This document shows positions 45,893 to 54,738 of a stretch of 64,000 nt of DNA, in pieces (position 1 is the first letter of the stretch; each line of letters begins with the position of its first letter). The notes under the pieces were generated by a model, which was not told where the DNA came from, made no database searches, and worked only from the letters and a program-made list of their open reading frames with translations. This DNA is from Hahella sp. KA22 (GTDB lineage Bacteria; Pseudomonadota; Gammaproteobacteria; Pseudomonadales; Oleiphilaceae), in NCBI RefSeq assembly GCF_004135205.1, contig NZ_CP035490.1:2373501-2437500 (forward strand), read 5' to 3'. The translations under genes and the position numbers were made by a program.

Positions 45893-47185
45893 ATGAAAAA
45901 ACATATTTTTTTTACACTGGTGTTATTGATAAGCGGGTTGGCGAGAGCTGATCTGGTCATTGAAATTGATAAAGGGAGTCGGGCCGCTATACCTGTGGCG
46001 GTGGTTCCATTCGCCAACGAGTCAGGGCAACCTTTGGCGGAAGATATCGGGCAAATTGTCACTGAGGATTTAAAGCGCTCTGGCGATATCGAGCCTTTGG
46101 ATCGAACCAAAATGCTAAGTATTCCCAGCAAGGCTGAGGAAATTTATTTTCGCGATTGGGGATTGCTGGGACAGCGTTACCTGTTGGTTGGTGGGGTTCA
46201 ATACGATGCGCCATCGCAGGTCTATAAGGTGCGCTATGAACTCTACAACGTTCAATCGCAGCAACGAGTAATCGGAAAGATCATCAGTGGAAAAAGTGAG
46301 CAGCTGAGAGATTTGGGGCACGCTATTGCGGATGCCGTATACGAAGCGGTGACAGGAATTCGCGGAGTTTTTTCCACGCGTATCGCCTACGTCACTTTAG
46401 AGAAAAGCGGTTCCAAAAATATCTATAAGCTGGAAGTGGCGGATGCAGATGGGCGTCGCTCAAAGCTGGTTTACAAGTCGGCAATGCCTATTATTTCTCC
46501 TGCCTGGTCTCCCGATGGTAAAAAGTTGGCGTATGTCTCTTTTGAATCTCAGCGCCCAGCTATTTATGTGCAGGACGTCGCCAGCGGTGTGCGGACGCAG
46601 GTAACGTCTTATAAAGGTCTGAATAGCGCTCCAACCTGGTCTCCAGACGGAAGCAAACTGGCGGTGACTTTGTCGAAAGACGGCAATGCCGAACTTTATG
46701 TGCTGGACCTGCGTAATAATTCCCTGAAGCGATTGACCAATCACTGGGCGATCGATACTGAAGCATCCTGGTCTCCTGACGGCAGAACTATTGCCTTTAC
46801 TTCGGATCGCGGCGGCGGCCCGCAAATTTACTTGATGGATGCTTCTGGCGGCTCTCCCCGCAGATTGACCTTCGAAGGTCGCTATAATTCACGTCCTCGT
46901 TTTAGCGTTGACGGCAAGAAGGTCTATTATGTTCATCAACGTGACGGTTCATTCAATGTGGCGTCACTGGATTTGGAGTCAGGACAGGATCAGATTTTGA
47001 CGCAAACCGAAATGGATGAATCTCCAAGTGTCGCGCCCAATGGAAGTATGATAATTTATGCAACCCAGAAAAACGGTAAGGGCGTATTGGCGGTTGTAGG
47101 AGTGAATTCCGGATCGAAGTATACCCTGCCGGCCCAGTTTGGCGACGTGCGGGAACCGGCCTGGTCCCCGTATATTTCAAGATAA
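45893..47185 (+). CDS. tolB: TolB periplasmic beta-propeller protein
   Basis: A 430-aa protein: signal peptide (1-19, LARA), an N-terminal domain (about 22-160) and a six-blade propeller made of repeats such as [15 protein letters not shown] and [13 protein letters not shown]. TolB shuttles between TolA and Pal. Confidence 0.97.
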   Translation: MKKHIFFTLVLLISGLARADLVIEIDKGSRAAIPVAVVPFANESGQPLAEDIGQIVTEDLKRSGDIEPLDRTKMLSIPSKAEEIYFRDWGLLGQRYLLVGGVQYDAPSQVYKVRYELYNVQSQQRVIGKIISGKSEQLRDLGHAIADAVYEAVTGIRGVFSTRIAYVTLEKSGSKNIYKLEVADADGRRSKLVYKSAMPIISPAWSPDGKKLAYVSFESQRPAIYVQDVASGVRTQVTSYKGLNSAPTWSPDGSKLAVTLSKDGNAELYVLDLRNNSLKRLTNHWAIDTEASWSPDGRTIAFTSDRGGGPQIYLMDASGGSPRRLTFEGRYNSRPRFSVDGKKVYYVHQRDGSFNVASLDLESGQDQILTQTEMDESPSVAPNGSMIIYATQKNGKGVLAVVGVNSGSKYTLPAQFGDVREPAWSPYISR

Positions 47186-47212
47186 AACAAGCTAAGTATG
47201 TAAGGAAAAGCT

Positions 47213-47776
47213 ATGAATGTACTGAGTATTCGTAATATTTTCGCGCTGGTGTTGGTCTCTTTTATTGCAGCAGGTTGTACTTCAACCGATACCAAACCAG
47301 ACGAAACTGTTGGCGTAGTTGATCAAGACGGCGCTGACGCAGGCGGCGTTGGCCTGGGCAACGGTTCTGGTTTGTCTGAAGAAGAATTGGCTGAGCAGCA
47401 GCGTCTGGCTGAGCAAAACGCAATGACTGCAGAGCAAGACGCTCTGCGTGAAGTGCGCGTATTCTACTTCGATTTCGACAAAACTATCGTGAAGCCTGAG
47501 TCTCACATGTCTCTGCGCGCTCACGCAGCGTTGCTGGCGGCGAACCCTGCTGTAAAAGTAGTTCTGAACGGCTATGCGGATGAGCGTGGCACTAAAGAAT
47601 ACAACCTTGCGTTGGGCGAGCGTCGCGCGCAGGCGATTGAGCGTTTTCTGGTGGTCAATGGCGCCAGCGATAGCCAAATCGAAACTGTTAGCTACGGCGA
47701 AGAGTTCCCGGTTGATCCTTCTCACAACGAAGCAGCCTGGAACAAAAACCGTCGCGTAGTAATCGAGTACAAGTAA
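47213..47776 (+). CDS. pal: Peptidoglycan-associated lipoprotein Pal
   Basis: A 187-aa outer-membrane lipoprotein. Lipobox AAGC at Cys22 and an OmpA-like peptidoglycan-binding domain (about 80-187) with FDFDKTIV, NGYADERGTKEYN and NRRVVIEY. GGAAAAG precedes ATG. Confidence 0.97.
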   Translation: MNVLSIRNIFALVLVSFIAAGCTSTDTKPDETVGVVDQDGADAGGVGLGNGSGLSEEELAEQQRLAEQNAMTAEQDALREVRVFYFDFDKTIVKPESHMSLRAHAALLAANPAVKVVLNGYADERGTKEYNLALGERRAQAIERFLVVNGASDSQIETVSYGEEFPVDPSHNEAAWNKNRRVVIEYK

Positions 47777-47812
47777 TCTTATTTGAACTATTAAGGACGG
47801 ATAGCTGAACTG

Positions 47813-48646
47813 ATGTCTAAGAAAACTATTCGGAAGGTAACTCTCCTTGGCGTATTGGCGTGTGGAGTCTTGTCTCCATTGGCGTTGGCGGCTTCGTCAA
47901 CGACAACGCCAGTGCTGCAAGTGCGCCCGGCGCAACAACCAGCCCCTTCTGCGGGCGGTTCTGCGGCGGAAATGCTCTACATGTTTGAGCAGATGCAACA
48001 GGAGGTGAGGGAGCTCAGAGGGCAAGTGGAAGAGCTCAGGCATCAGGTTGACCAGATGAAAAAGCAAGAGCGTGAGCGCTACATTGATCTGGATCGGCGA
48101 ATATTGGAGTTGCAGCGTCAGGGGACTCAGGCGCGGGAAACCCGTCCCCCTGTCGCTGTTGACGGCCCTGCGCCAACGACAGGCGTGGATGCGTCGGTTA
48201 CGCCGACGCCAGGTCCTGCGAGCAGTTCTGATGAGTCGCTGGAGTTGACTCCAAATAAAGCGCCTCCATCCGCTGCAGAGCAGCAGGAGTACGATCAGGC
48301 GTTTGATTTGATCAAGCGTCGAGAGTACGACAAAGCGGTGGAAGCCTTGCATGCTTTCATTAAAAAATATCCGGAATCGGAGCTCTCCGCCAATGCATAT
48401 TATTGGTTGGGAGAAGTGTATTTGGTAATTCCCAAGCTTGAACAGGCGCGTCAGGCGTTTGTGGTCGTTGTGGGAAAGTATCCTGAGCACAGGAAGGCGC
48501 CGGATGCTATGTATAAGCTTGGCGTCACCTATCATCGTTTGGGTGATAATGCCGAAGCGAAGAAATATTTGAGTCAAACCGTAAGTCGTTTTCCAGGTAC
48601 TTCTTCAGCAAATCTGGCGAAAGATTATTTAAGACAGGTGCAGTGA
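47813..48646 (+). CDS. cpoB: CpoB/YbgF, Tol-associated cell-division coordinator
   Basis: A 277-aa periplasmic protein. Signal peptide (1-27), coiled coil (about 50-105), a Pro/Thr-rich linker and C-terminal TPR repeats (about 155-277). CpoB coordinates peptidoglycan synthesis with outer-membrane constriction through TolA. Last gene of the tol-pal operon; weak AT-rich hairpin after the stop. Confidence 0.95.
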   Translation: MSKKTIRKVTLLGVLACGVLSPLALAASSTTTPVLQVRPAQQPAPSAGGSAAEMLYMFEQMQQEVRELRGQVEELRHQVDQMKKQERERYIDLDRRILELQRQGTQARETRPPVAVDGPAPTTGVDASVTPTPGPASSSDESLELTPNKAPPSAAEQQEYDQAFDLIKRREYDKAVEALHAFIKKYPESELSANAYYWLGEVYLVIPKLEQARQAFVVVVGKYPEHRKAPDAMYKLGVTYHRLGDNAEAKKYLSQTVSRFPGTSSANLAKDYLRQVQ

Positions 48647-48654
48647 GGGCGCCT

Positions 48655-48675
48655 GAAAAAAAGATGCGTTTTTTC
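48655..48675 (+). terminator. AT-rich hairpin after cpoB
   Basis: GAAAAAA pairs with TTTTTTC around a short loop, 9 bases after the cpoB stop. Weak. Confidence 0.3.
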
Positions 48676-48698
48676 TGAAAAAAATTTGAAAAAACCTC

Positions 48699-48726
48699 TT
48701 GTCATTTCCCTCAGAATCAGTAGTAT
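48699..48726 (+). promoter_or_regulatory. Promoter of the tRNA-Lys genes
   Basis: TTGTCA (48699-48704), a 16-base spacer and TAGTAT (48721-48726), followed by GC-rich TGCGCC, 13 bases before the first tRNA-Lys. Confidence 0.65.
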
Positions 48727-48739
48727 ATGCGCCTCGCTT

Positions 48740-48815
48740 GGGTCGTTAGCTCAGTCGGTAGAGCAGTTGGCTTTTAACCAATTGGTCGATGGTTCGAATC
48801 CATCACGACCCACCA
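48740..48815 (+). tRNA. tRNA-Lys (anticodon TTT), copy 1
   Basis: A 76-nt cloverleaf starting GGGTCGT with anticodon loop CTTTTAA and encoded CCA. Confidence 0.97.
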
Positions 48816-48867
48816 TTAAATTCCAGATTGTCGCCATAAAGGCGATAATCATCCAAGAAAGTTTCTT

Positions 48868-48943
48868 GGGTCGTTAGCTCAGTCGGTAGAGCAGTTGGCT
48901 TTTAACCAATTGGTCGATGGTTCGAATCCATCACGACCCACCA
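48868..48943 (+). tRNA. tRNA-Lys (anticodon TTT), copy 2
   Basis: Base-for-base identical to copy 1, separated from it by 52 bases that hold a small CGCC/GGCG hairpin. Confidence 0.97.
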
Positions 48944-48955
48944 TTCTTCACAAAG

Positions 48956-48984
48956 CGGGGCCTTCAAGGCCCCGTTTTTGTTTC
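48956..48984 (+). terminator. Intrinsic terminator after the tRNA-Lys pair
   Basis: CGGGGCC pairs with GGCCCCG around TTCAA, followed by TTTTTG and TTTCTC. Confidence 0.9.
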
Positions 48985-49056
48985 TCCTGCTCCCCAGTGT
49001 TCCTTACGCTCTTATCTGTATGTCAATGAAAGGCTTAATCGGCGTTCATCATGTCG

Positions 49057-49062
49057 TATAAT
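49057..49062 (+). promoter_or_regulatory. Possible -10 element of nadA
   Basis: A perfect TATAAT; the -35 region 17 bases upstream (CTTAAT) is poor. Confidence 0.4.
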
Positions 49063-49121
49063 GTCGCTATGGCGGTAAAATGCTGTGGATACAAAAAACT
49101 ATTAAATACGGGTCAAAATTG

Positions 49122-50183
49122 ATGAGTGCTATAAGCGACCGAATTTTTGTTCAGGAGCATCTCGCTCGAGAGCACGAAGCCAGTGAATTAAGTCCGGAAG
49201 AAGCGGAGCGCCTGAAGGCGGAGATAAAAGAGTTGTTGGTGCAGGAAGATGCTGTGCTGGTGGCTCATTATTACACTGATCCTTTGCTGCAGGCGTTGGC
49301 GGAAGAGACCGGGGGTTGCGTTGCGGATTCTCTTGAGATGGCCCGTTTTGGCAATCAGCATCCAGCGTCCACTCTGATGGTGTGTGGCGTTCGTTTCATG
49401 GGGGAAACGGCGAAGATCCTTAACCCTGAAAAAACGGTTCTGATGCCCACTCTGGAGGCGACATGCTCGCTGGATATTGGTTGCCCCGTAGAAGAGTTCT
49501 CTGCGTTCTGTGATGAGCACAAGGACCGTACGGTAGTGGTGTACGCGAATACGTCCGCTGCGGTGAAGGCGCGCGCAGACTGGGTGGTCACATCCAGCAT
49601 CGCCCTGGATATCGTCGAATATTTGCATGAGCGGGGCGAGAAGATCATATGGGCCCCTGACAAACATCTGGGCGGCTATGTGAAAAACAAGACTGGGGCG
49701 GATATCTTGCTGTGGGATGGCTCCTGTATCGTGCATGAGGAGTTCAAATCGAAAGGTTTGTCCGATCTCAAACAGCTCTATCCTGATGCTGCGGTATTGG
49801 TGCATCCTGAATCGCCGGAGGCTGTCGTGGATATGGCGGACGTTGTAGGTTCTACGTCGCAGTTGATCAATGCGGTCAAGAACATGTCGAACGAGCAATT
49901 CATCGTCGCTACCGATGCCGGCATTTTTTATAAGATGCAGCAAATGGCTCCGGAGAAAACGCTTATCGAGGCGCCGACGGCAGGCAATGGCGCCACATGT
50001 CGAAGCTGTGCGCACTGTCCCTGGATGGCGATGAACGGACTGGAGAATTTGCGTGACGTTCTGATCAGTAAGCGTCAGGAAATTATTGTGGAAGCGGATT
50101 TGCGGGAGAAGGCGCTTATCCCGCTGCAGCGGATGCTTAACTTCTCCAAAGAGCGCCAGATGGCCGTAAAAGGCAACGCGTAA
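49122..50183 (+). CDS. nadA: Quinolinate synthase A
   Basis: A 353-aa iron-sulfur enzyme that condenses iminoaspartate with dihydroxyacetone phosphate to quinolinate in NAD synthesis. Cluster cysteines are in [20 protein letters not shown] and the C-terminal [12 protein letters not shown] at 49122 is preferred because the product then begins like other NadA proteins; an in-frame ATG at 49080 is possible. Confidence 0.95.
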   Translation: MSAISDRIFVQEHLAREHEASELSPEEAERLKAEIKELLVQEDAVLVAHYYTDPLLQALAEETGGCVADSLEMARFGNQHPASTLMVCGVRFMGETAKILNPEKTVLMPTLEATCSLDIGCPVEEFSAFCDEHKDRTVVVYANTSAAVKARADWVVTSSIALDIVEYLHERGEKIIWAPDKHLGGYVKNKTGADILLWDGSCIVHEEFKSKGLSDLKQLYPDAAVLVHPESPEAVVDMADVVGSTSQLINAVKNMSNEQFIVATDAGIFYKMQQMAPEKTLIEAPTAGNGATCRSCAHCPWMAMNGLENLRDVLISKRQEIIVEADLREKALIPLQRMLNFSKERQMAVKGNA

Positions 50184-50196
50184 TCATGTGGCTATG

Positions 50197-50224
50197 AAGG
50201 CGCTTCGATGTGGAGCGCCTTTAA
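50197..50224. terminator. Bidirectional terminator between nadA and bepA
   Basis: AAGGCGCT pairs with AGCGCCTT around a nine-base loop, between convergent stops, with AT-rich flanks. Confidence 0.7.
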
Positions 50225-50226
50225 TA

Positions 50227-51663
50227 TTAAAACTTAAATTCCTTTCCTGCCTCGGCAAAGTCCTTCATCCGTTTTTGGATGACCGCCATTCTTTGATAGT
50301 TCCCTTCACTTTTGCTAAGCGCCTGGCGTAACTGTTGCGTCGCTTTGGTGATATTTCCGGTCAGATAGAAGTATTCCGCCCGCGCTTGATGCAGCTCGGC
50401 GATTGAGCCTGCCAGTCCATGGGTTTCCGCCAGTTCATACCAGAGGCTGGGCTCGGCGCTGTAACTTGAGGTTAATCCGCGCAGCAAGCGTTCCGCCTCT
50501 TTGTGATCCCCCTGCTGATTCAGAAGGCGAGCCAGATCCATGCTGAGCGGATAGTTGCCAGGATTGCGTTGCAGGTGCTTTTTAAGCACCTGAATGGCTT
50601 CATCGTTTCTTTTGCTCGCCGCCAGCCAGTCCGCATAGGCGATGACAATGGATATCCGGTTGCTGTCTACTTTCAGCAGTTGTTCCATCGCTTCTTTGGC
50701 GTCCTGCGGGCGTTCCACTTTGTTAGCGCTGATGACCTGTCCATACAGCGCCGCCAGGCGTGAATTTTCTGTGCCGCCGGTGGCTTGCGCCTTGAAAAGA
50801 TTAAAGGCGTCCTCGGCGTTCTTGGCGTAATGCAGAAGCACGCGGCTTTGCATGATGTAGTAGTCAGGGTCCTCTTTGTAAACACCGGCGGGGTAATTGG
50901 CGGCTCTGGCGGCGGTGTCCGACACGCGACTCTCTGTGAGAGGGTGAGTGCGCAGGTATTCGGGAAATTGCTGGGCGTAGCGATTGTTGCGGAGCATCTT
51001 TTCAAACATGGTGGACATGGCGCGAGGCTCCATGCCGCTGGCTGCCAGCGTCTCCAGGCCGAGTCGGTCCGCCTCCTGCTCGTTCTGTCTGCTATAGCTC
51101 AATTGTTCCTGTATCGAATAGGCCTGTGTTGAGGCTAAGGCTGCGACGCCAGCATCTGAACCGGCGGTGGCGGCGATAATCACGCTCGCCAGAATGCCCG
51201 CCATATTGAGGGCGGTGTGCATCTTGCTTTCTTCCAGGCGACGTGCGAAATGGCGTTGGCTTAAGTGGGCGATTTCGTGAGCGAGTACGCCGGCCATTTC
51301 CTGTTCGCTCTGGGCATATAAAAACAAGCCGGCGTTGACGCCTATAACGCCGCCAGGAACGGCGAATGCGTTCAGGATGTTGGAGTCGACCACTACGGTG
51401 GTCAGGTTGTGGTCTTGCAGCTCGCTGTTGGGCGCCAGCTTATAAATCAGGTCTCGCACGTAAACTGTTAGCAACGGGTCTGCGTACGTAGGAAGCTGTG
51501 AGCGCAGAGAGCGCAACCAGGCTTGTCCCAACGCTTGCTCTTGGGCGGGCGTAATGATTGCGCCGCTGCTATCTCCCAGCTCCGGTAGCGTGGATTCGTC
51601 GGCGTAAGTGACGGGGGGAAGAGCTAGGCTGAACAGTAATGGGATAAGGTATTTTTTGCGCAT
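50227..51663 (-). CDS. bepA: BepA, outer-membrane-assembly M48 protease with TPR domain
   Basis: A 478-aa periplasmic metalloprotease and chaperone for outer-membrane proteins such as LptD. Signal peptide (1-21), M48 domain with HEIAHLSQRH (zinc ligands; about residues 128-137) and EQEADRLG (third ligand), and C-terminal TPR repeats (about 300-470). In E. coli it is also near perM and bcp. A second M48/TPR protein is at 17543-19093. Confidence 0.95.
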   Translation of the reverse strand: MRKKYLIPLLFSLALPPVTYADESTLPELGDSSGAIITPAQEQALGQAWLRSLRSQLPTYADPLLTVYVRDLIYKLAPNSELQDHNLTTVVVDSNILNAFAVPGGVIGVNAGLFLYAQSEQEMAGVLAHEIAHLSQRHFARRLEESKMHTALNMAGILASVIIAATAGSDAGVAALASTQAYSIQEQLSYSRQNEQEADRLGLETLAASGMEPRAMSTMFEKMLRNNRYAQQFPEYLRTHPLTESRVSDTAARAANYPAGVYKEDPDYYIMQSRVLLHYAKNAEDAFNLFKAQATGGTENSRLAALYGQVISANKVERPQDAKEAMEQLLKVDSNRISIVIAYADWLAASKRNDEAIQVLKKHLQRNPGNYPLSMDLARLLNQQGDHKEAERLLRGLTSSYSAEPSLWYELAETHGLAGSIAELHQARAEYFYLTGNITKATQQLRQALSKSEGNYQRMAVIQKRMKDFAEAGKEFKF

Positions 51664-51873
51664 GGGACCAGGTTTCGGCAGCAGAATCCGTCAAATGGCG
51701 GAATGCGTGATTTACACGACTTTAAGCTGTTTTGAGGAAATCTTCTAATACTTTAACGCCTGAGATTGTACGTCAATCGGCGGAAAGAAGTGACGTCTTA
51801 TCAATTACAATATAGCAATATGTAGTTGATATCCCTATCATGCGGGGCGAATCAACCGGTATTTGGAGGGGTG

Positions 51874-52113
51874 ATGTCTAATCAGGAGGCGGCGGTCAGC
51901 ACGCTTGATTTGAGGGGCTTGAAATGCCCGATGCCGTTGTTGAAGACCAAGCAGAAACTGAATGCGATGGCCGCTGGCGAGCAATTGCTGGTGTTGACGA
52001 CAGATCCGGGGTCGCAAAGGGATTTTTCTTCCTATTTGCAACTTAGCGCGCACACTCTGGTGGAGAGCAGGGTGGAAGAGGGCGAGTTTCATTTCCTGAT
52101 CTTACGCGGCTGA
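51874..52113 (+). CDS. TusA-family sulfurtransferase
   Basis: A 79-aa protein with LDLRGLKCPMPLLK, the CPxP active-site motif of TusA-like sulfur carriers. TTTGGAGGG precedes ATG at 51874; the frame is open from 51826. TusA itself carries sulfur for tRNA thiolation; paralogues have other roles. 35 bases before perM. Confidence 0.9.
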   Translation: MSNQEAAVSTLDLRGLKCPMPLLKTKQKLNAMAAGEQLLVLTTDPGSQRDFSSYLQLSAHTLVESRVEEGEFHFLILRG

Positions 52114-52148
52114 TTCTCTCCGGTGACATTAGATGTGAGCGCATTTCG

Positions 52149-53210
52149 ATGTTAAAAGTATTTAAGAGCTGGTTTGACAAGTACTTCTCTGACGAGGAGG
52201 CCGTCATTCTGTTTATCCTGCTGGTAGCGGGCGTTCTGGTGATGGCGTTTTTCGGCGCCATGCTGGCGCCGGTAATCGGCAGTATTGTCATTGCTTATAT
52301 TCTGCAGGGGCTGGTGATCAAGCTACAGCGTCTGGGAATGGGGCATATTTATGCAGTGCTTTCCGTGTTTGCGATATTCGTGGGCGTGACGCTGGCGAGC
52401 GTGCTGCTGATCCTTCCGTTGATGGTGCGTCAGGTCACCTCCTTATTTCAGGAGCTGCCCACTATGATGACCAATCTGCAAACCTTGATAAAACTCCTGC
52501 CTGAGCAATACCCCCAATTTTTTACAGAAGAGAGTGTGGTGGGACTGTCTCGTCAATTAACGACGGAAGTGAGCAAGATCACGCAGTGGGTTTTCTCTTT
52601 CTCCTTATCCAGTATTCCCACTTTGCTGGCGATCATGATCTATGCGGTGCTGGTGCCGATCATGGTGTTCTTCTTCCTGAAAGACCGGGGCGTCATTTTG
52701 AACTCGCTGTCGACGCTACTGCCTACAGAGCGTCGCTTGATGACCAATATCTGGGCGGAGGCCAACATGCAGTTCGCCAACTACATCCGCGGCAAAGTGT
52801 TGGAGATTCTGATCGTGGGTGTGGCCACCTATGTCGCATTCGTACTGATGGGGCTCAACTATTCCCTGTTGCTGGCGGTTCTGGTTGGGCTGTCGGTGGT
52901 GATTCCCTACATTGGCGCGGCGATTGTGACCATTCCTGTGGCGTTGATTGCGCTGTTTCAGTGGGGGTGGGGGCCTGATTTCATCTGGTTGATGGTGGCT
53001 TACGGCGTTATTCAGGCGCTGGATGGTAATGTGCTGGTGCCATTGCTGTTCTCCGAAGTGGTGAACCTGCATCCAGTGGTGATTATCGTCAGCGTATTGG
53101 TATTTGGCGGGTTATGGGGTATCTGGGGCGTGTTTTTCGCGATTCCATTGGCGACCTTATTGAAGGCGATCTTTTCAGCCTGGCCAACCGTCAAAGCGGC
53201 GGGAGTATAA
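52149..53210 (+). CDS. perM: PerM/AI-2E family transporter
   Basis: A 353-aa inner-membrane protein with about eight hydrophobic helices, including VILFILLVAGVLVMAFFGAM at the start and VVIPYIGAAIVTIP. The AI-2E exporter family includes permeases of uncertain substrate. Located next to bcp as in E. coli. Confidence 0.9.
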   Translation: MLKVFKSWFDKYFSDEEAVILFILLVAGVLVMAFFGAMLAPVIGSIVIAYILQGLVIKLQRLGMGHIYAVLSVFAIFVGVTLASVLLILPLMVRQVTSLFQELPTMMTNLQTLIKLLPEQYPQFFTEESVVGLSRQLTTEVSKITQWVFSFSLSSIPTLLAIMIYAVLVPIMVFFFLKDRGVILNSLSTLLPTERRLMTNIWAEANMQFANYIRGKVLEILIVGVATYVAFVLMGLNYSLLLAVLVGLSVVIPYIGAAIVTIPVALIALFQWGWGPDFIWLMVAYGVIQALDGNVLVPLLFSEVVNLHPVVIIVSVLVFGGLWGIWGVFFAIPLATLLKAIFSAWPTVKAAGV

Positions 53211-53213
53211 TGT

Positions 53214-53247
53214 AAGGACGAGCCCGGCGGTCCGGGCTCGTCCTTAA
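53214..53247. terminator. Strong bidirectional terminator between perM and bcp
   Basis: A perfect 15-base stem, TAAGGACGAGCCCGG with its complement, around CGGT, followed by AAA on the plus strand. It separates convergent genes. Confidence 0.85.
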
Positions 53248-53272
53248 AATCAAGAAACTTCTTCAACTGCGT

Positions 53273-53734
53273 TTACAACGCTTTAGCGGCTTCCAGTACT
53301 TCCGCTACGTGTCCTTTCACCTTTACTTTGCGCCACTCATTACGCAGCATGCCTTTGGCGTCAATGAGAAAGGTTGAGCGCTCAATTCCCATATATTCCT
53401 TGCCGTAAAGCTTCTTTAGCTTGATGACGTCGAAAACCTTGCATACAACCTCATCCGGGTCCGTGATGAGTTCGAATGGAAAGTCGTGTTTGGCTTTGAA
53501 GTTCTGGTGGGTTTTCAGGCTGTCTTTAGAGACGCCGAATACTACAGTGTTCAGCTTTTCGAATTCAGTGTAGTTATCTCTGAAGTCCTGGCCTTCTGTG
53601 GTGCACCCCGGGGTATGATCCTTAGGGTAGAAATAAATGACGACATTTTTGCCTTTCAGGTCGCTCAGTCGAACGGTTTGATCCGGGGTGGCCTGGGCCT
53701 CGAAATCGGTAACGGTTTGTCCTGGTTGCGCCAT
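53273..53734 (-). CDS. bcp: Peroxiredoxin of the Bcp/PrxQ family
   Basis: A 153-aa thiol peroxidase that reduces hydroperoxides using thioredoxin. The peroxidatic Cys44 is in TPGCTTEGQDFRDN. The resolving Cys that often lies five residues later (Cys50 in E. coli Bcp) is Gln49 here; Cys98 remains and could serve instead. It lies next to gcvR on the same strand, as in E. coli. Confidence 0.96.
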   Translation of the reverse strand: MAQPGQTVTDFEAQATPDQTVRLSDLKGKNVVIYFYPKDHTPGCTTEGQDFRDNYTEFEKLNTVVFGVSKDSLKTHQNFKAKHDFPFELITDPDEVVCKVFDVIKLKKLYGKEYMGIERSTFLIDAKGMLRNEWRKVKVKGHVAEVLEAAKAL

Positions 53735-53847
53735 GGTGGCTCCTTATTTCTGTTTCGGTCGAATTGATTAGGATTAATATGTGCGCGGAGCGCCTAGCTG
53801 TGTGTTTTTACGTTGGCGCTCTGATGACGGATGGATGTCGCGCTAAG

Positions 53848-54396
53848 TTAAATTGAGCGCATTGGTTCGAGTACGGCGTCCAGATTAAGGTCGTCGCAGA
53901 ACAGCATGAACTCTTCGCGCAAACTCGCCAAATGCATGTCCGCAGGAATGTTTACGGTCATGTTGATATTAAACATTTGCGTGCCGGAATGCGGGGCGCT
54001 GTAGGTGTTGGTCTGCAGTTCATCGATATTGATTTTGCGGGAATAAAAGAACTGCGCAATCCGGTAAACGATGCCAGGCTGATCCAGCGCCACTACATTG
54101 ACGTTATAAGTAAGCGCGCGCACAGGGCGTCGGGCCTGGGTTTGCTTAATGATCAGATTCAGATCAAGCTTGCGGGCCAAAGGGGGGATTATATTTTCCA
54201 GTTTGGCGATGGCGTCCCAGCTGCCGGACACCATCATAACCAGGGCGAACTCAGCGCCCAGCACCGTCATGCGGCTGTCGACAATATTGCACTGGTAGTC
54301 TGAGCAGGCTTTGGCCAGTTCGTTAACGATTCCCGGGCGGTCTCCGCCAATAGCGGAAATGACCAGATAATTTTCTCTAGGCAATGTATTTCCCAT
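53848..54396 (-). CDS. gcvR: Glycine-cleavage regulatory protein GcvR-like (two ACT domains)
   Basis: A 182-aa protein with two ACT domains: NYLVISAIGGDRPGIVNEL at the start and NVVALDQPGIVYRIAQ near residue 100. GcvR binds glycine and inhibits GcvA in E. coli. ATG at 54396 fits the E. coli start; an upstream TTG (54426) is less likely. The neighbours bcp and dapA match the E. coli order. A gcvA gene is not in the window. Confidence 0.88.
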   Translation of the reverse strand: MGNTLPRENYLVISAIGGDRPGIVNELAKACSDYQCNIVDSRMTVLGAEFALVMMVSGSWDAIAKLENIIPPLARKLDLNLIIKQTQARRPVRALTYNVNVVALDQPGIVYRIAQFFYSRKINIDELQTNTYSAPHSGTQMFNINMTVNIPADMHLASLREEFMLFCDDLNLDAVLEPMRSI

Positions 54397-54738
54397 TCTT
54401 AATGTATATGTGTAGATGGATTGCAACGCACATACTCCTCCGGGCCCCCGCCACTGTCAAGTGTCCCCGGGCGGGGCGTTGCGGGTCCTTTTATCCGCGC
54501 CAGTCTTGTTAATATTAAGGGTGGGAAGTACCATACCCGGGTTAGTAGAGGAAGGGCTCTCGGCGCCGTTCAAGCGCTGTTGTGAAATCGCTTTACAGCA
54601 TATTCCGGAATTATTCATGGCATTCCTATTCCGCATGGATGGCGAGCGTTGTCCATAGGCGGCGCGTTTTATTCCACAAGCGTCCTGCGACGCCGGTTTA
54701 GTGCGTAAAGAACTAGTTGTTAATACGTGGAGAACAAG
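54397..54738. other. 342-base gcvR/dapA intergenic region
   Basis: A divergent control region. It contains a GC-rich inverted repeat (CCCCGCC 54446-54452, GGCGGGG 54470-54476), flanked by GCAACGC (54423-54429) and its complement GCGTTGC (54476-54482), so the leader of gcvR can fold strongly. No clear sigma-70 promoter was found by eye for dapA. A weak 80-aa frame at 54416-54658 has no family features and is not called. Confidence 0.5.

Noticed and set aside
49188-50015. 275-aa minus-strand frame
   Set aside because: Antisense to nadA, with His/Arg-rich composition.
54416-54658. 80-aa plus-strand frame in the gcvR/dapA gap
   Set aside because: No ribosome site, no family features, overlaps the gcvR leader repeats.
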